In this document: positions 1 through 12,290 of the stretch, piece after piece
How positions within the stretch are numbered: the first letter of the stretch is position 1
How the letters are laid out: each line of letters starts with the position of its first letter
Assembly (NCBI GenBank): GCA_963920665.1
Contig: OY987267.1
Coordinates: forward strand, 16,244,001-16,308,000
Origin: Straminergon stramineum
Taxonomy: Eukaryota; Streptophyta; Bryopsida; Hypnales; Calliergonaceae
Length of the DNA stretch: 64,000 nucleotides
Direction of reading: 5' to 3'
Notes under the pieces: generated by a model
What the model was told of the DNA's origin: nothing
Seen by the model: the letters and a program-made list of their open reading frames with translations, nothing else
The model's database searches: none
Made by a program: the position numbers and the translations under genes

Positions 1-17
1 GAAAATTAGTTTTTTTA

Positions 18-178
18 TGATCACTCCCCTCTTGTTGCTTCGTACCCCTTGGCGCCGAGGGGAGACCCCCCATTGTCGAAAGAATTTTTTTTTTAATTTA
101 AAAAAAACAAAACATTTCCATGGGTGGGTGGCTCCCCTTGGCATCGAGAGGTACCAAGTAGCAAGAGGGGAGTGATCA
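18..178. mobile_element. Foldback MITE (hairpin element)
   Basis: The stretch is one long imperfect inverted repeat. It begins TGATCACTCCCCTCTTG and ends with the complement, CAAGAGGGGAGTGATCA. The arms pair over about 55 bp (18-75 with 117-178), including the CCTTGGCGCCGAGGGGAG-like inner part, and enclose an A/T-rich loop. There is no coding capacity. The size and full-length hairpin structure fit a miniature inverted-repeat element. No clear target duplication is visible, so the superfamily is not assigned. Confidence 0.7.
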
Positions 179-216
179 ATCAAACAACAATTTGATTAAG
201 ACAGAAAAGTTTGATC

Positions 217-620
217 CCCAAGAGGTCCCACAAGAAGACAATGATCAACTAATCAACATTTAGGTGTAATTAAGTCCATTCCTGATACAAATAATCCCTA
301 TCAACTAAATATTTTCTTAAAATCTTAACAATTTTAATAATATTTTTCTAAAATGTTAACAAGTTTAATTATCGACATATTAAGACATAAGTGAAGGTAC
401 TTCCCCCATCAGCCCCGAGAAGATCCGTGCTACTATAACATAGTGATCAACAAAAATGAAACTTGGTGTGGCTAAGTTCTTTCGACACATTTAATGAAAT
501 CTTATCAACAATTTTTTTTCTAAAATCTAAACAAATTCAATAATAGCACACCAAGAAAAAATTATTGGTGTGTTTCCATTGACCTTAGGAGGGTCCATGT
601 TCTTATAGGACAATGATCAA
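217..620. repeat. Degenerate tandem repeat, about 190 bp period
   Basis: Three related blocks end in a motif like ACAATGATCAAC (near 240, 440 and 597). Each is preceded by a GAGRAGRTCC-like segment, and the first two are followed by an A/T tract of the form TTTTTCTAAAATSTWAACAA. Identity is low. The GATCA motif is also the end of the hairpin element just upstream, so these may be decayed relatives of it. Confidence 0.35.
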
Positions 621-3600
621 CCAATATTCTACACAAACTTCTTTCTATATCCATTCATCTTTCGCAACAATTGGATTCTTCATCTTCATAATGTATACAT
701 CTAAATAAGATTCAAAATTAGATTTTTCATCTGAATTCTATATACCCATGGTAATAGGTCCACGGTAATAGATCTATGGTAGTAGATACTACAATTTCCA
801 AAAATAATAAATTTTGATCCAAAGTTTAAGATGGAATCTATTTTTTGAAATATTAGCAAGTTTCTACTACTTTTTCAAATTTCTGAGCTCAACGCTCACA
901 TAATCCCTACTCAGCGCTCATAGGCTCATGCTCACAGGCTCACAAAATAGCACTACTAGTCAACCTACTACTGTGGACGACTTCCCACAATTCGAGAACT
1001 TGGAAGAACTCGCAACCCTATAGACTAGTTGAATTTCATCTACTAACCCCTATTGTCTAATTTTGTAACTCATCACTTGCCTTTGATTTTCTCTTTTCTT
1101 TTACAACACAACTTGGTACAATTATTATATGCAATTTTTAGGTTTTTTGCAACTTGTTTTAGAGTAGTGCATGTGGGGGAGTTCCTTGAACTAGGTCCTA
1201 ATGAAAAGTGTAAAGTGTTTTCATGATTTTCACAGTTGAAAATTTAAACATGCAAGTCTTGATTTGGAGTTATTTGCGATTCGTATTTAATAAAAAAGTA
1301 ATTTCATTTCAACAATTGCAAAGGGGATTGTATAACAAGTTTGTTGGATCTTCATTTGAACAAAAGGGTTTTAGAAGTGCATTTTAGTATGCTAACGCAA
1401 TTTCTAGTTGTTCGTGTCACCTCCAATATCAAAAAAATCTTTTAGGCAATTTTCTCCAAAATTGTGGAGAGGGGCAACATACAAAAAATAGGATATTTAC
1501 ATTTCTCTTGTTATAATCTCACATCTCACATGCAATTTTACACTCAAAACTAGTATGCACACTAATAAGCAAGCTCTTTAAACATCTATACAATTAAATT
1601 TTGAAAAAGAAATAATTTGCTTCATTGGGGATAACCCAAGCTCATGCTCTTTTTCATAGGAAAAACACACTTAAAAAGGCTTGTGCACTTAGGGATTTAA
1701 GGATGTGGCCCCCCTTGACTAAGTAGCCAAGCCAAAAATGTTGTAATTATTGAATCAACAAGTACATTCTTTATTTTTACAGTGAACAATGAAGTCATCC
1801 ATCAACCACTTTTTGGTCTTGGTGTCCTTCAAGGATTAATGACAAGACTCTAGCAATTAGTTCTCATGAAGATGATTAAAAAGATACTTGGCTAAAAAAT
1901 GACTAAAAAAAAATGTATTGAACAACCATTGGATCTAGTGACTAGACACTTGAAAATTGTATGAAAGATAGGAACTTTTTATTTCAAGCTGGTAAAGTTT
2001 TAATTAGAAAACAAATTAAGTGCACATCTACAATTAGTTTTGTAGCAAAAATTAATGGATTCCCCACTTCAATTCAAATAAAGGACTTTGAAATTTATTA
2101 AAGATTTTGTTAGAATACACACATGCAAATACATATTGTAACATTAGAATTTGACCAATAGATCTTCAGTCCACCTTCAAATAAAATATGTCCAAATAAG
2201 TAAATAATAAATAACAAAATTGTGTAGTCAATTTTCTATTATTAATAATAATCCTAATATTCCCAAATTAGCAAAAAAGTGTCAATAACAATTGTTTCTT
2301 AGAATCACAATTGTTATCTAGCATGGATTTCAGTCACAACTTATAAAAGGCAAGGGAGACAAATTTCTAAGAATTGGAATATTGTTTTTATTATTGGTTC
2401 TGAATTCTTTTGGTTCACTAAAGTTCTGGTGCAAGCCATCAACTTACTCACATAGAAGTGAAATCATCCTAAAACTTGACAAAGGCAATTTTTGACTTTG
2501 AAAAACTCAATTTTTTTTTGGAATTCCGACACAATATGGAATTTCACCTTTGAAGTGAACTTTTATGCAAAGTTGGAATTTCTAATTTTGTTAGAGTTGA
2601 AAACCATCTTTGTCAAGTTCTAATATGATTTTGCTTCTATGTAAGTAGGAAAAAACTATTTTCAATTAGGGATACCATTGCCTTGTTGTCAAATTGAATG
2701 CAACCAAAAAGTTCAGGCCCATTGTCAAAATAGGTTTAGGGAATCAAAAACTTGACTCCCTCACTTTTCACGAGCCTCCCTTGAATTTTTTGTTGTCTAA
2801 CAATTCCAATTCTCTACTTGCAACTATTGCACAATTCTATATAAAATTTTGGATTTTTTTTCCCTTAATTTTTAGCAAAATTGGGTCAATTTTTTTAAAT
2901 TGTAGAAGTCCATCCTTCGAGTGTGAGTTAAATGCATCCATAGTCATCATTGTCAAAATTCAATACCTTCATATGAACCAAAAAGAAACACAAAAACCTA
3001 CATATCAATGATAAAAATGTACACAATCAAAACATGAAAGTCTAGAAAAGCCTGGTGTTGCTTCTTGATACACTTACAACCAATAATTTGAAATTTCATA
3101 ACTTATTCTTGCCATGTTCAAATCCAAAGAATACATACAAAAGTGCCAATAAATCTTCTTTCACTTGTTGATAACATCCAATAATTATATTTTAATATAG
3201 TAATAAGTTTATTCAATGTTGATTATGGGTAACTTGGGTGCATCTACTGAAGTTCTCTTAGTAAGTTACTACATAATTCAATTGGCAAACATTATGCACA
3301 AGCCAAAGTACAAGGTAAGACACCTTTATGAAGGTCTTAAAAATGTAATGTAGTGCGCTATAAAAGCAACCTTGATCGAAAAGCGATCATGATACAGAGA
3401 GGTACATTTTGCTTTCTTCAATGTATCATTGCGTACATTTCAAGAGGTGTTTGCGCATAGTGATCAATGTGTTTCAACTTCAAAAATTTGTAACTAATTC
3501 TATGAAGTTCAAAAAATATCAAATGACTTGGATTAGAGGCTAATTTCCTTTTTCTTCTTACCAATTTTTTTTTAAAAATTGTTTCAAGGAGCTTAGCTTC

Positions 3601-5999
3601 CCCCCAAAGGAAAATCAACTCTTAAATGATCACTTTAAGAACAAACTACCTTATGGTGCCTTATATCCAAAGGGGAGAGGGGAGAGACCAACACACGTAG
3701 GGTAGGGCCCCTTACACATGTAAAATTCTAGTTCAAGTATCTTACATGGCGTAAGGACCTACCTATAAGGCTCTTAAGTGTAAGGTAATTAAAGAATCCT
3801 TTCTAGGAAATTTTCAATGTTAGGCCCCATCGCTTGAAGCTTGGTAGGTAGAGCTCGAAGCCTAAGGGCAACAAGGCCTTACATCAAAATTTTTGAAGAA
3901 GAAACTCTTTAATTGGGGCAAAGAAATGGCCAAAGGATTTTTCTAAGTTTCCCTTCATTTTCTTTTCAATTCAATGATGAGGGTTTTGCAACATTAAATA
4001 TATCCATAGAAATTGAAACAATGTGTAAGTCATGGAATGCGATGGAAACTTGAATGCATTGGCAAATAATATTCAAATTCATTACAACATAGGAATTTCA
4101 ATTGGTGTGATTTTACACAATCATTTTTTATTTCTCACAATTGATATACAAATTTTGTAACAAATAGGATTACAAAAGCATTAGGAGAACTATATCTATG
4201 AACTCAATTTTCACAAGAATTACAACTATTTTGCAAATTTGGCCTTCACTCTTCAAAGTTTTTGAATCCTTCAAAGAGAGAAGTAAGTTAATTTCATTGT
4301 GTTATTAATCTTACAATTGAAACTATCATTGCAAATCAAAATATCTACAAAAGATGGTGTTGTTATTAGTCATAACTATTGTATTGATCGCAATTCATAT
4401 AACACGAACAAAATCTAATAAAAAAATGTTAAAAACTAATATAAACTACAGTAATTCAATTTACTTGGATCCTTTACTTATCAAGATGTTGTTAATAGTG
4501 GCATTTACAAACTTACATAGATTGCTAAACATTTTATTTAATTTCATTTTGATGAACTCTTCAATGACTTCATTTGAATTTGCACAATCAAAGTGCTAAC
4601 ATATTAGATTGTAGTTGAAGATGTGCAAGATTCCGGCAATTATTGGGAATTACACATTGTTGTTTGAATGTGTACACAATGAATGAAAGAAGCTCTCAAT
4701 TATAGGAACTATTTGCTCAATGCTTTTGAAATCCTTCAATTCTAGAGCCAAGATGAAGAATTTGATGTGTGCACTACCTTACATAGAAAATATTTTGTGC
4801 CCAAAATTTTGAACGTGCATTGAAATTGTTAAGAGCATTAACCTCGCAATCATCTCTAAGCAAATTACTATGTGCAAAATTGTTGTTTGCTTTGGGAATT
4901 TGGGATTTATTATTATTTAATTCCAATATTGATAAAAGAAAATGTATTGGATGATAATTTTGGAGGAATGTAATTCCTATGGGAAAATTCACCATGAAGG
5001 TAGTTGCTCAGGATTGGTATATAAATAAAATACTTATAGGGTAAATTCTTAACCATGGACATTGGGATAAAATATGCAACTGGCCTTATCTAACTTCTAA
5101 ACAAAAAATGATTCATTATTTGTAAACAACCAATTTAACTTGTCACAATTTGAAAAATATAATTTAGTTGAAGACATATCCATATTACCAAAATCAATGA
5201 AGAATATTGTATGTGTAGGTCCAACCAAAGAATTTGAAAAAACAAAAGTTACTATATTCCCTACTCAAATTTTTGTCAACAAAAATGTGACCGAATTTTG
5301 GTCTCTTGGTTTAGTTTTCAAGAAGCTCAAGGTTCAAATTGAGATTCTAAGGAGGATTATTGCGAGAGCTCTAACAAATTGTGACAACATGAGTTCAAAA
5401 AGAATGCATCACACATAACATTGTTTACCAATAGAGTTCCTCCCCCCCAAGTGCAGTTATAATTCTCTTCTAGATACTTTGGGGGAATTAAGTTATAATG
5501 ATAAGGAGGTCATTGGATGGTCAAAAGTAATTGCTTACTGCGTGTTAGTGCTAGGGATAAGTTTGAAAACTTTCGACACTTTATCAACCCGTTTTAGGAA
5601 CCTTTGCAATTAAGGGGATCATGCTTTTTGTGAAAGCAAAAGGATCCCCCCTAGGCTTGGTTAACAATGTTATGCAAAAGTGTAGATCAAAGCTTTGGAA
5701 TTGCGGAAGCACTTTCAATGTACATTATACCCTACTAACCAAATTTCTTGAAACTACCCAAGTTGTTGAATCCCTTAGTTCGATTGACTGTCCTATAAGA
5801 TTAATACCTGGGTACAACCCTTGCCTTAGTTGGATATTAGCCAATGAATATTATTCCATGGGATTGGTGACTAAAATCTGCTAAGTGTTGAAAAGAGAAA
5901 GGCAAAATATCCTCCAATTTTTTGGGTCATAACTTAGATTGATTTCCAAAACTACCAATTTCCTTCCGCTTTAACATCCTTTGTTTGCAACAAATTTTA
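621..5999. other. AT-rich spacer without a supported gene
   Basis: No open frame here has the composition, splice structure or family motifs of the five genes in the window. Frames of 60-105 codons occur (for example 2694-3011, 5140-5418 and 5621-5884), but the translations are low in complexity and match nothing I recognise. One degenerate TTAA-type element (1043-1700) is listed separately. A run of seven C lies near 5441. Decayed transposons are the likely content. Confidence 0.6.
1043..1700 (-). mobile_element. Degenerate TTAA-type (piggyBac-like) MITE, inverted copy
   Basis: Read on the minus strand, this segment follows the same order of landmarks as the elements at 22998-23815 and 31350-32065. 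It shares the start CCCTAAGTGCAC near 1695, the CAATTTTGAGTG-like and CCAAT(A)TTGGAGGTGA-like blocks, and the TTGCAATTGTTGAAATG block near 1310. The outer end at 1043 reads CTAACCCCTA instead of TTAACCCCTA, and the other end has AGGGATTTAA. Both TTAA ends are therefore mutated or nearly so. It is an old copy with no coding capacity. Confidence 0.55.
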
Positions 6000-6297
6000 T
6001 TACACTCCACCGGCTATCTTTGAACTAGCCGCCGTTTTTTTCCGGATCAGTGATTTACGGGACCCCGCCCGGCATGCAGGTCTTGAAGGCCGATTGAGAC
6101 ATCCATCCATCTCCAATTGGCGGCGCTCGACACCCAATTTTCCTGATATGTCGCCGACTTCGCTCCCTTCAAATCCTTCATCATCACGCCTCACTTGCCA
6201 TTTGCTAAGACCCCGCTCCAGCGATTAGCAACATTCTCTGGTGCGTGTTTTCACAGCTTTTGCTTGTCACTCTGTCCTTGTGCAAGTTCGTGTCCAG
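6000..6297 (+). promoter_or_regulatory. Probable promoter and 5'UTR of the MYND gene
   Basis: Base composition changes abruptly from AT-rich spacer to a GC- and CpG-rich block at about 6000. A good splice donor (GTCCAG|GTACCT) follows at 6298. A matching acceptor (GTTCAG|ATTG) lies at 7902, 11 nt before the chosen start codon. I infer a 5'UTR exon in this block joined to 7903 by a 1.6-kb leader intron. No TATA box or start site could be fixed, and RNA reads would be needed to confirm it. Confidence 0.4.
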
Positions 6298-7913
6298 GTA
6301 CCTCATTCTTTTCACGTCCTTTTGCTCTTTGAATTTCCTTTCCGACCTCATCAATTGGTTTGCATGTCTGTTTGCTGCATTGGAAGTTTCGCATGTGCTG
6401 GGACGGATTAGCTTGCTGGCTACGCTGATTATGTGCTGTGCATCTCGGAACTCCTGTTTGAAAGTAAGCGAGAGGATAGTCTCAGACTCTTTGTTTCATC
6501 ACGTTAAGCATGGAGATCACTGTTTAGCATACTGGATAAATTTTGCTTTGGATTCTCGATCTTGGGCAGTTACTGATTACTGTAGATGGTGCTTAATTGG
6601 TTGGTCGTACGCGCGCTGGTTGTGGGGTAGTGGAGATTAATACTGTATTAGAACAGAGGTGGGGTACCTGATTTGTGTATGCAATCTTGGTTTAGGGTAA
6701 TCGCATCTCTTTCAGTTTTACTGGTCCTTTAGTTAGGATCCTACAATTTTCCTATGCTATTGTACAGATCGAGAGGTTGTACATCACTATTGAAGGGAGA
6801 GTATATGACAGTAATTTCCGTTAGATGATGATGATTGACAATAGACGTTTAGACAAGTTATGATTTCTTACACTCGACTTGATAATTGAAGGCCAACCAA
6901 GTTTGCTGGAAGAGGTGAATTAGTGTTGGCAACAGGAGGCGGGATCAAGTCGCTAATAGATTCTCTATCTGATGACAGTGTTACGTCTCAATTAGGAGTG
7001 TTGTTAAGGGTACTTGTTGCGGGTGTGAAACCCAACTCCCTCTAAGAAGTTAAATTTTGCGGATTCTTGTTTGTCATACCGTTTTGAAGCTATGAGGGCA
7101 GCTTGTTCCGTTTCTACACTCGTCTGTGCTAATTGGGGTTCCGACCTCAAGAACAATGCTGTGATATCACATGGCCATAATGCTGTCATATTGTGATACG
7201 TGCAATTGTGCGGAGTTTACAACGCTTGTACTTACTTCCTGTTTAACCAAATGTTGGTTCCTAGCGCATTTTCATTGCGGTCATAATCGTGTTCGTGTGT
7301 TTTTAGGTGAAAAAACCAGGTAGGTAGTGTACAGCAATTTAGAACAAGAACGTCGCTCAATTCGGTTGTCGATTAGAATGCTTGGGAGGATTTTTTGAAT
7401 AAGAGATGTGCTTGTTGTCTTTTTACAAGTGCAAAAGTACTGAAAAATAGATGGGAGCCCTGGTGATTAGAATTCTACTTTCTGATGCTTTAGTTCTTCA
7501 CTTTTAACGCCATTACACGGTGTCAGTATTATTTGGATAGGGATGTCATGCATTCAAGACGGTAGTTCATGCTAGTGGTCCGTGATTCACTAGTTGACCA
7601 CAAACTCTCAATTACGCTTTAGATATCTGGGGCATTACAATTGATGGGGTTTACTTTAGAAAGTACATTGAATGGCGCTACATTATGAGGGTTTAAAGTA
7701 GAAGCTGTCTTAAACATGAACTAGAAATTCCAGTTACGGTTGACAGGGTTGACGACTTGAATTTCTGGCAGTTGGATTTCTAATGTTCAAATAGATCGCT
7801 TTGGGTAAGGCTGAGATATTGTGGCAATTGAGAATGAGATGCCGTTTATACACTGTACATGACTAATCTGTTCCACTAATGTGTAATCGACACTGTGTTC
7901 AGATTGATTCAAC

Positions 7914-10900
7914 ATGGCTTCAAGCTCTCGGCGGAAAAGAGATCGCTCCAAAAAGAAATCTCCTCAACCGTTATCCGGTACGATTTTATTTTGAAGTCTT
8001 TGTTAACTATCAAGATATTTCTTACTTTTGCGTGCAAAATCATAGCAACTCAATCACTACGCAATTGAAGAGGTGTTGCTATGGTCTACAGATGGGCCAG
8101 ACGATGCTCAATTCACGAAGGCATTGAAAGTGACTGGCACAGACGGTTATCTTGGCTTAATTGGCGAGTATCATATGAAAGATGACCTATTCGAGGGCTT
8201 TCCTCGGTATGAGAAGATTGGCGTGGATCCGAAGAGACGCAGACAGAGACGCTTCTTGACCCACTTCAATGTGGACATGGGACACTGGGTGTTTTCTGAT
8301 TGGGACGCGGTTCTCCTTCTTGGGCCACTGGCCAATAAGTGCGCTGCCCCAAAGAGTCCTGATAAATACGAGGGAAAGTATGAGGTGTGCAAAGAAGCTA
8401 GACGACGGTGTAAGGGGGTTGTCAACATCAGAGTGAAGCCACTCAAAACCCTGTCTAATGCAGAAACTTCGTCCTCTTTTGCCGATCAGCAGCAACCAAT
8501 GGAAAATCTTAACCATGTACATGCCCCGTTTCAGTTGTGTTGTTTGCATTTTCATTGGCCCTTGCTGTGTCTTTTCTGGACTAAGTTTTTGACTGGTTAA
8601 AGTGTGTTGATTACTTGTAGAATTATATAATTAATAGTTTGAGGTTGTAGAAGTAGTCAATTCTGATAGAAAGTTAATTCGTAATTCCATGCGGTGAATA
8701 TGAGTCACGTGAAATCTCCAGCTGAAGCAGTTTGAAAATTATGTTGTAACTAAAAACAGCTCAGATTCATTCTGCGATGGTGCTATTGCAGGGTGCAAAT
8801 GAAGATGACACAGACTCGAGCGACAACGAGGTTGTGGAGACCAACGGGATACTGACATGCAAGAAACATAGGCTTGAGGTGTGCGAGGAATGTGGCGTCG
8901 ACAATGTGCAGAACAATAAGGAAATGAAGAAGGTAATATTCAGTATGCTTACCCACATCGTAAATTGGGATATAGGCACTATAATATTTAACAGGCTTGC
9001 ATGTGAAGAGAAGGAAGACTGGTTTTCTGTGTCGTCTGTTGGATTTCGTACTGGTTGAGTACATATTGATAAATATGTTTAGATGCAACACAAGTCTGCC
9101 TAAAATTAAATATTAAATGATGATCTTTTGAGCTCTACCTGCTTCTGGTAAGAATGGTGAGTCAGTTTATGTCGATAGCAAAAGTGTATCGACTATCTTG
9201 TAGTGGCAACTAAGTCCGTTGGGGACACTTTCTGTAGATAGTCTTCTGTATGCTGTTAATGACACAGACTATTGGCTGTGGTTACAGATACTTGAAGAGT
9301 TACGATACACTGACGAGAATGGCTTCTGGTACTGTCTGGCTCATCGGAAGGAGATCTGCGGCATCTGTTTCGAATCTCACAGATACCACAACGAGTTATT
9401 ACGTGCCCGAAAGCCTGGCCAGGAGGTGGACGAGGATACTCGTGCTGTTCGAGAAAGACTTTGCCAACAGATGCTTGATGCCTTAGTCAATGGAAAAGGC
9501 ATAGAGTCTGATGATGTTAATGACCCCAGTTGCGTTGACTTGCCGGCGGCAGATCGGAAGAGGAAATGTGAGTACTGTGGCAAGAAGGGCACGTTCAAGT
9601 GCAAGCGCTGCAACTTCACCTACTACTGTTCGAAAGCTCACCAAGCGGCGCATAAAGCGAAGCATCAGATTGTGTGTGATCAACTGGAAGGGGTAAAGCT
9701 GACACACCAAATGGAGAATTTACTTCGGTTTATAGGGCCTCCACAGTCGGATGATGACATTGATGATGACGATGATATGGATGCTTACTTTCACCCGCAT
9801 TTGATGTCGACCAGGGGTTGCAGTGGGTATACGAATGACCAGCGTTATCAGGGCTCGTACGAGGATGCACTCATGAATGCTATCGACTTTGAACCGGATG
9901 CGAGTGACCCTCGGTTTTGGGGTGCACAAGAATTCTGGGATGACGATGATGAAGATGAGGATGAGGATGAATGGGTCACTGATGAGGAGGGGAATGAGGG
10001 AAATTGTAAGGATTCCAAGCAGTCTGATACTTCAAAAAGCAAGACAACGACCAATGCAAATGCGAGTGTCTCTCAAATGGAAGATTCTGGTTCGCCGTCC
10101 TTGAACTCAACACTTGCAAACGGTGATTCATCAGCGTCTGAGTTAAAGACAAACTCAACTGTTTCCAGCACAGCCTCTGGCTCGAAGCTCTGTGCTCATT
10201 GTGGCGAGGGTGGGAAGCTGAGCGTGTGCTCGAGGTGCAGGGCTGCGTTTTACTGCTCGAAGGAACATCAACAGGCACATTACCCCACCCACAAGCGAGG
10301 TTGTAGGCAGCTGGGCGAGACTCTGCAAACAGCTGCACTACCTGCAAAGAAACCTGGTGTGCAATGTTTTTTTGTTTTTGTTTTTTCAAAACCTACAAAT
10401 TTACTAGTCTTGAATTCTCCATAAAACTGCTTGAAAATACTTCTCCGAAAAGTTTGGTTAACTTGTTCAAGTACATTGTCCCAAAATTTTAGAGTGAGTA
10501 CCCCATTGATTGCAAGTTCAATGTGCCTAAACTTCTAAATGTAGGTTTCTCTAGCCCTTCCAAAAGGTAAAGTTTTGTCTTTGAGCATTAAAACAAAACA
10601 AAACATGTTGTATAAATCGTGCATTAGATTATCATGATTAACATCCATCCTAAAACTTTTAGTGAAAAAACTCTCAATTATGAAGTGAACAAAGCCTGCT
10701 CCAGGGTTCTCAAAAAGCCCAAAGTGGTCTCCTTGGTGCATTAGGGGTTAATAGTTTTGAAGCAACTAACTACATTTATACTGTTGGTTGTTTGATATTT
10801 TATGTGGCAGAGTCTACTCTTTTGGCTAGTTGCCTCCCAAATGTCATTTAACCTCGAATTTTCCTCTCTAAACTTCTAATTTTGGCTAAAATTCATGCAA

Positions 10901-11217
10901 AAATTCGATTCATTGCAGGTGTGAAGGCGACAACGTGGGAGCAGCTGGAACAGGCGGAGCCGTTTCCTCTGCACGGGAGAACTTTGGAGGTCAGAATCAT
11001 ATCACAGCCCCATTTCTTTCGGGGTGTTTGCGAGGGCCGTGATTCCCGAGGTCAGGTACGGCGGTTGGCATTTTACTGCAACCCGCTTCCTAAGGGCTTG
11101 AAGATGGGTTGTGTCCTTCGCTGGCGCAACCCGTTGTTCCATTACTTCTTGGATGGTTCTTCTGGTGTTCGCATCGAAGATGAGGATTTGCCCTTCGTGA
11201 CATGCTCGGATAACTAG
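7914..11217 (+). CDS. Double-MYND zinc-finger protein with duplicated C-x2-H-x4-C-x2-C motif, function unknown
   Basis: Coding exons are 7914-7977, 8071-8516, 8792-8932, 9288-10356 and 10919-11217. All junctions are GT-AG and keep frame, giving 672 residues. The start MASSSRRKRDRSKKK is basic and NLS-like. Residues about 23-110 form a globular region with G-x-P-x-Y-E-K and G-H-W-V signatures. Two identical-spacing motifs follow: C193/H196/C201/C204 and C233/H236/C241/C244. MYND fingers lie at 311-347 and 519-556. Both use His where many MYNDs have the sixth Cys (C331-x3-H335, C540-x3-H544). An Asp/Glu-rich linker (about 370-450) separates them. The last 100 residues are a dense non-repetitive domain (TWEQLEQAEPFPLHGRTLEV onward) that I do not recognise. 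MYND fingers usually bind proline-rich partners, so a nuclear scaffold or regulator role is inference. The fourth intron carries a TTAGGGGTTAA transposon end. Confidence 0.85.
10741..10751. mobile_element. TTAA-type element end inside the last MYND intron
   Basis: The string TTAGGGGTTAA, preceded by GGTCTCCTTGGTGCA, matches the right end of the TTAA-type elements elsewhere in the window. No clean partner end (TTAACCCC) lies within the 562-bp intron. A weak candidate, AGTACCCCATTG, sits near 10499, which would make a 250-bp relic. A related start, CCCCTAAATGCCCCAGGGG, occurs near 12786. Confidence 0.35.
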
Positions 11218-12284
11218 ATACGAGGCGATCGGCTTCCAGAGATTAAAGAACTTCAGAGACGTACAATCAGCAAGAGCAGAGAATTTTACACGAACATGAC
11301 TATTACTTACGTTTCACAGCATGGAGCTGGCGCTTTAATTCTTTGACTCACATCGGCAATTGCTAGACTCCTAACCATCTTTCTTACGGTTCACAACATG
11401 GAGCTGGCGCTTCTTTCGATCATTTTGCAGAGAGTTAGCTTTTTTGTACTAAGATTACGGTAGCCTCCTCACCTAACTATATCCTCGAGGTTGTAGATTG
11501 TTTATGACTTAAGCTTTTAAGCGGCGTACTGGCCTTGGCTCCCATGGTGCCTTGGTGCTTTCTAGACAGAGTTGGCACTTTTGGAAACACTGTCTTGAGC
11601 TCTGGACTTCTCACCCAATTGCACGTATCTTTATCGGATGCTTATATATTTTGTGTTTGGTTTACTGGCCATAACCCAACGTGATTACGGATACCAGCAG
11701 TGGTCTGTGGCTTCTGGGGCATTTTGAATCGGCTCCGGCCCTCCGCATGCCTATGACCTGCTATGCTTTTTTTGATGAAAAGGTAGTAACTAGTTAGACA
11801 AAAAGCAGGATTATGCGACTCTTAGCAGAGGTTGGCTTAAACCAGTGAGGATCAACTGATTCCTGAACACTTGGTGCCACTCATCGTATCTAGATACTTC
11901 CGGGAGTTCACTGGAAGCGATTTGTAGGAGTTGCGAAGCTTTCTTGGAATGTTTATGTAGAGAATTTGTATGCACATGGCATGCACGGGGCGTAGGCATC
12001 CGCTATTCTGCTTGGACCAGTTGATGTAGGCATGTTGCATAGCTGGACATTTATGACTTGAAAACCGTCACCTGAGTGTTTTCAGATTGCTTAGCATGAG
12101 ATTGTTACCACCACAGGTTAGCAGTTCTTGGGATCGTCACCGTCTTTGGGGTCTAAGTTGCTTCTTGTGGAAGATCATGTGTTCTTTAAATCATGCAAGT
12201 AAACCTTGCACTCATGTGGTAAACCTGTGAGCTGTGCACATGAATTTTGTCAACTGCTTGTTTGTCAATTGCCATTCTTTCTAC
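11218..12284 (+). other. 3' region of the MYND gene with a 77-bp-spaced direct repeat
   Basis: This is non-coding sequence of intermediate GC following the stop codon. Two near-identical 24-bp copies of TTCACARCATGGAGCTGGCG plus CTT lie at 11312-11335 and 11389-11412, each preceded by CTTACG. They are probably part of the 3'UTR. No convincing polyadenylation signal could be chosen, and no other gene is visible. Confidence 0.4.
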
Positions 12285-12290
12285 AGTAGG

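Noticed and set aside
5140..5884. Two consecutive frames (92 and 87 codons) as a possible gene or retroelement relic
   Set aside because: There are no recognisable motifs (no zinc knuckle, protease or reverse transcriptase signatures) and no splice sites linking them.
6245..6640. 131-codon hydrophobic frame overlapping the MYND leader
   Set aside because: It starts at GTG, lies across the inferred leader intron, has no recognisable family and no codon pattern like the real exons.
8187..8555. 122-codon minus-strand frame
   Set aside because: It is a shadow of MYND exon 2, whose plus-strand reading joins correctly to neighbouring exons.
9976..10389. 137-codon minus-strand frame
   Set aside because: It is a shadow of the large MYND exon 4 coding frame.
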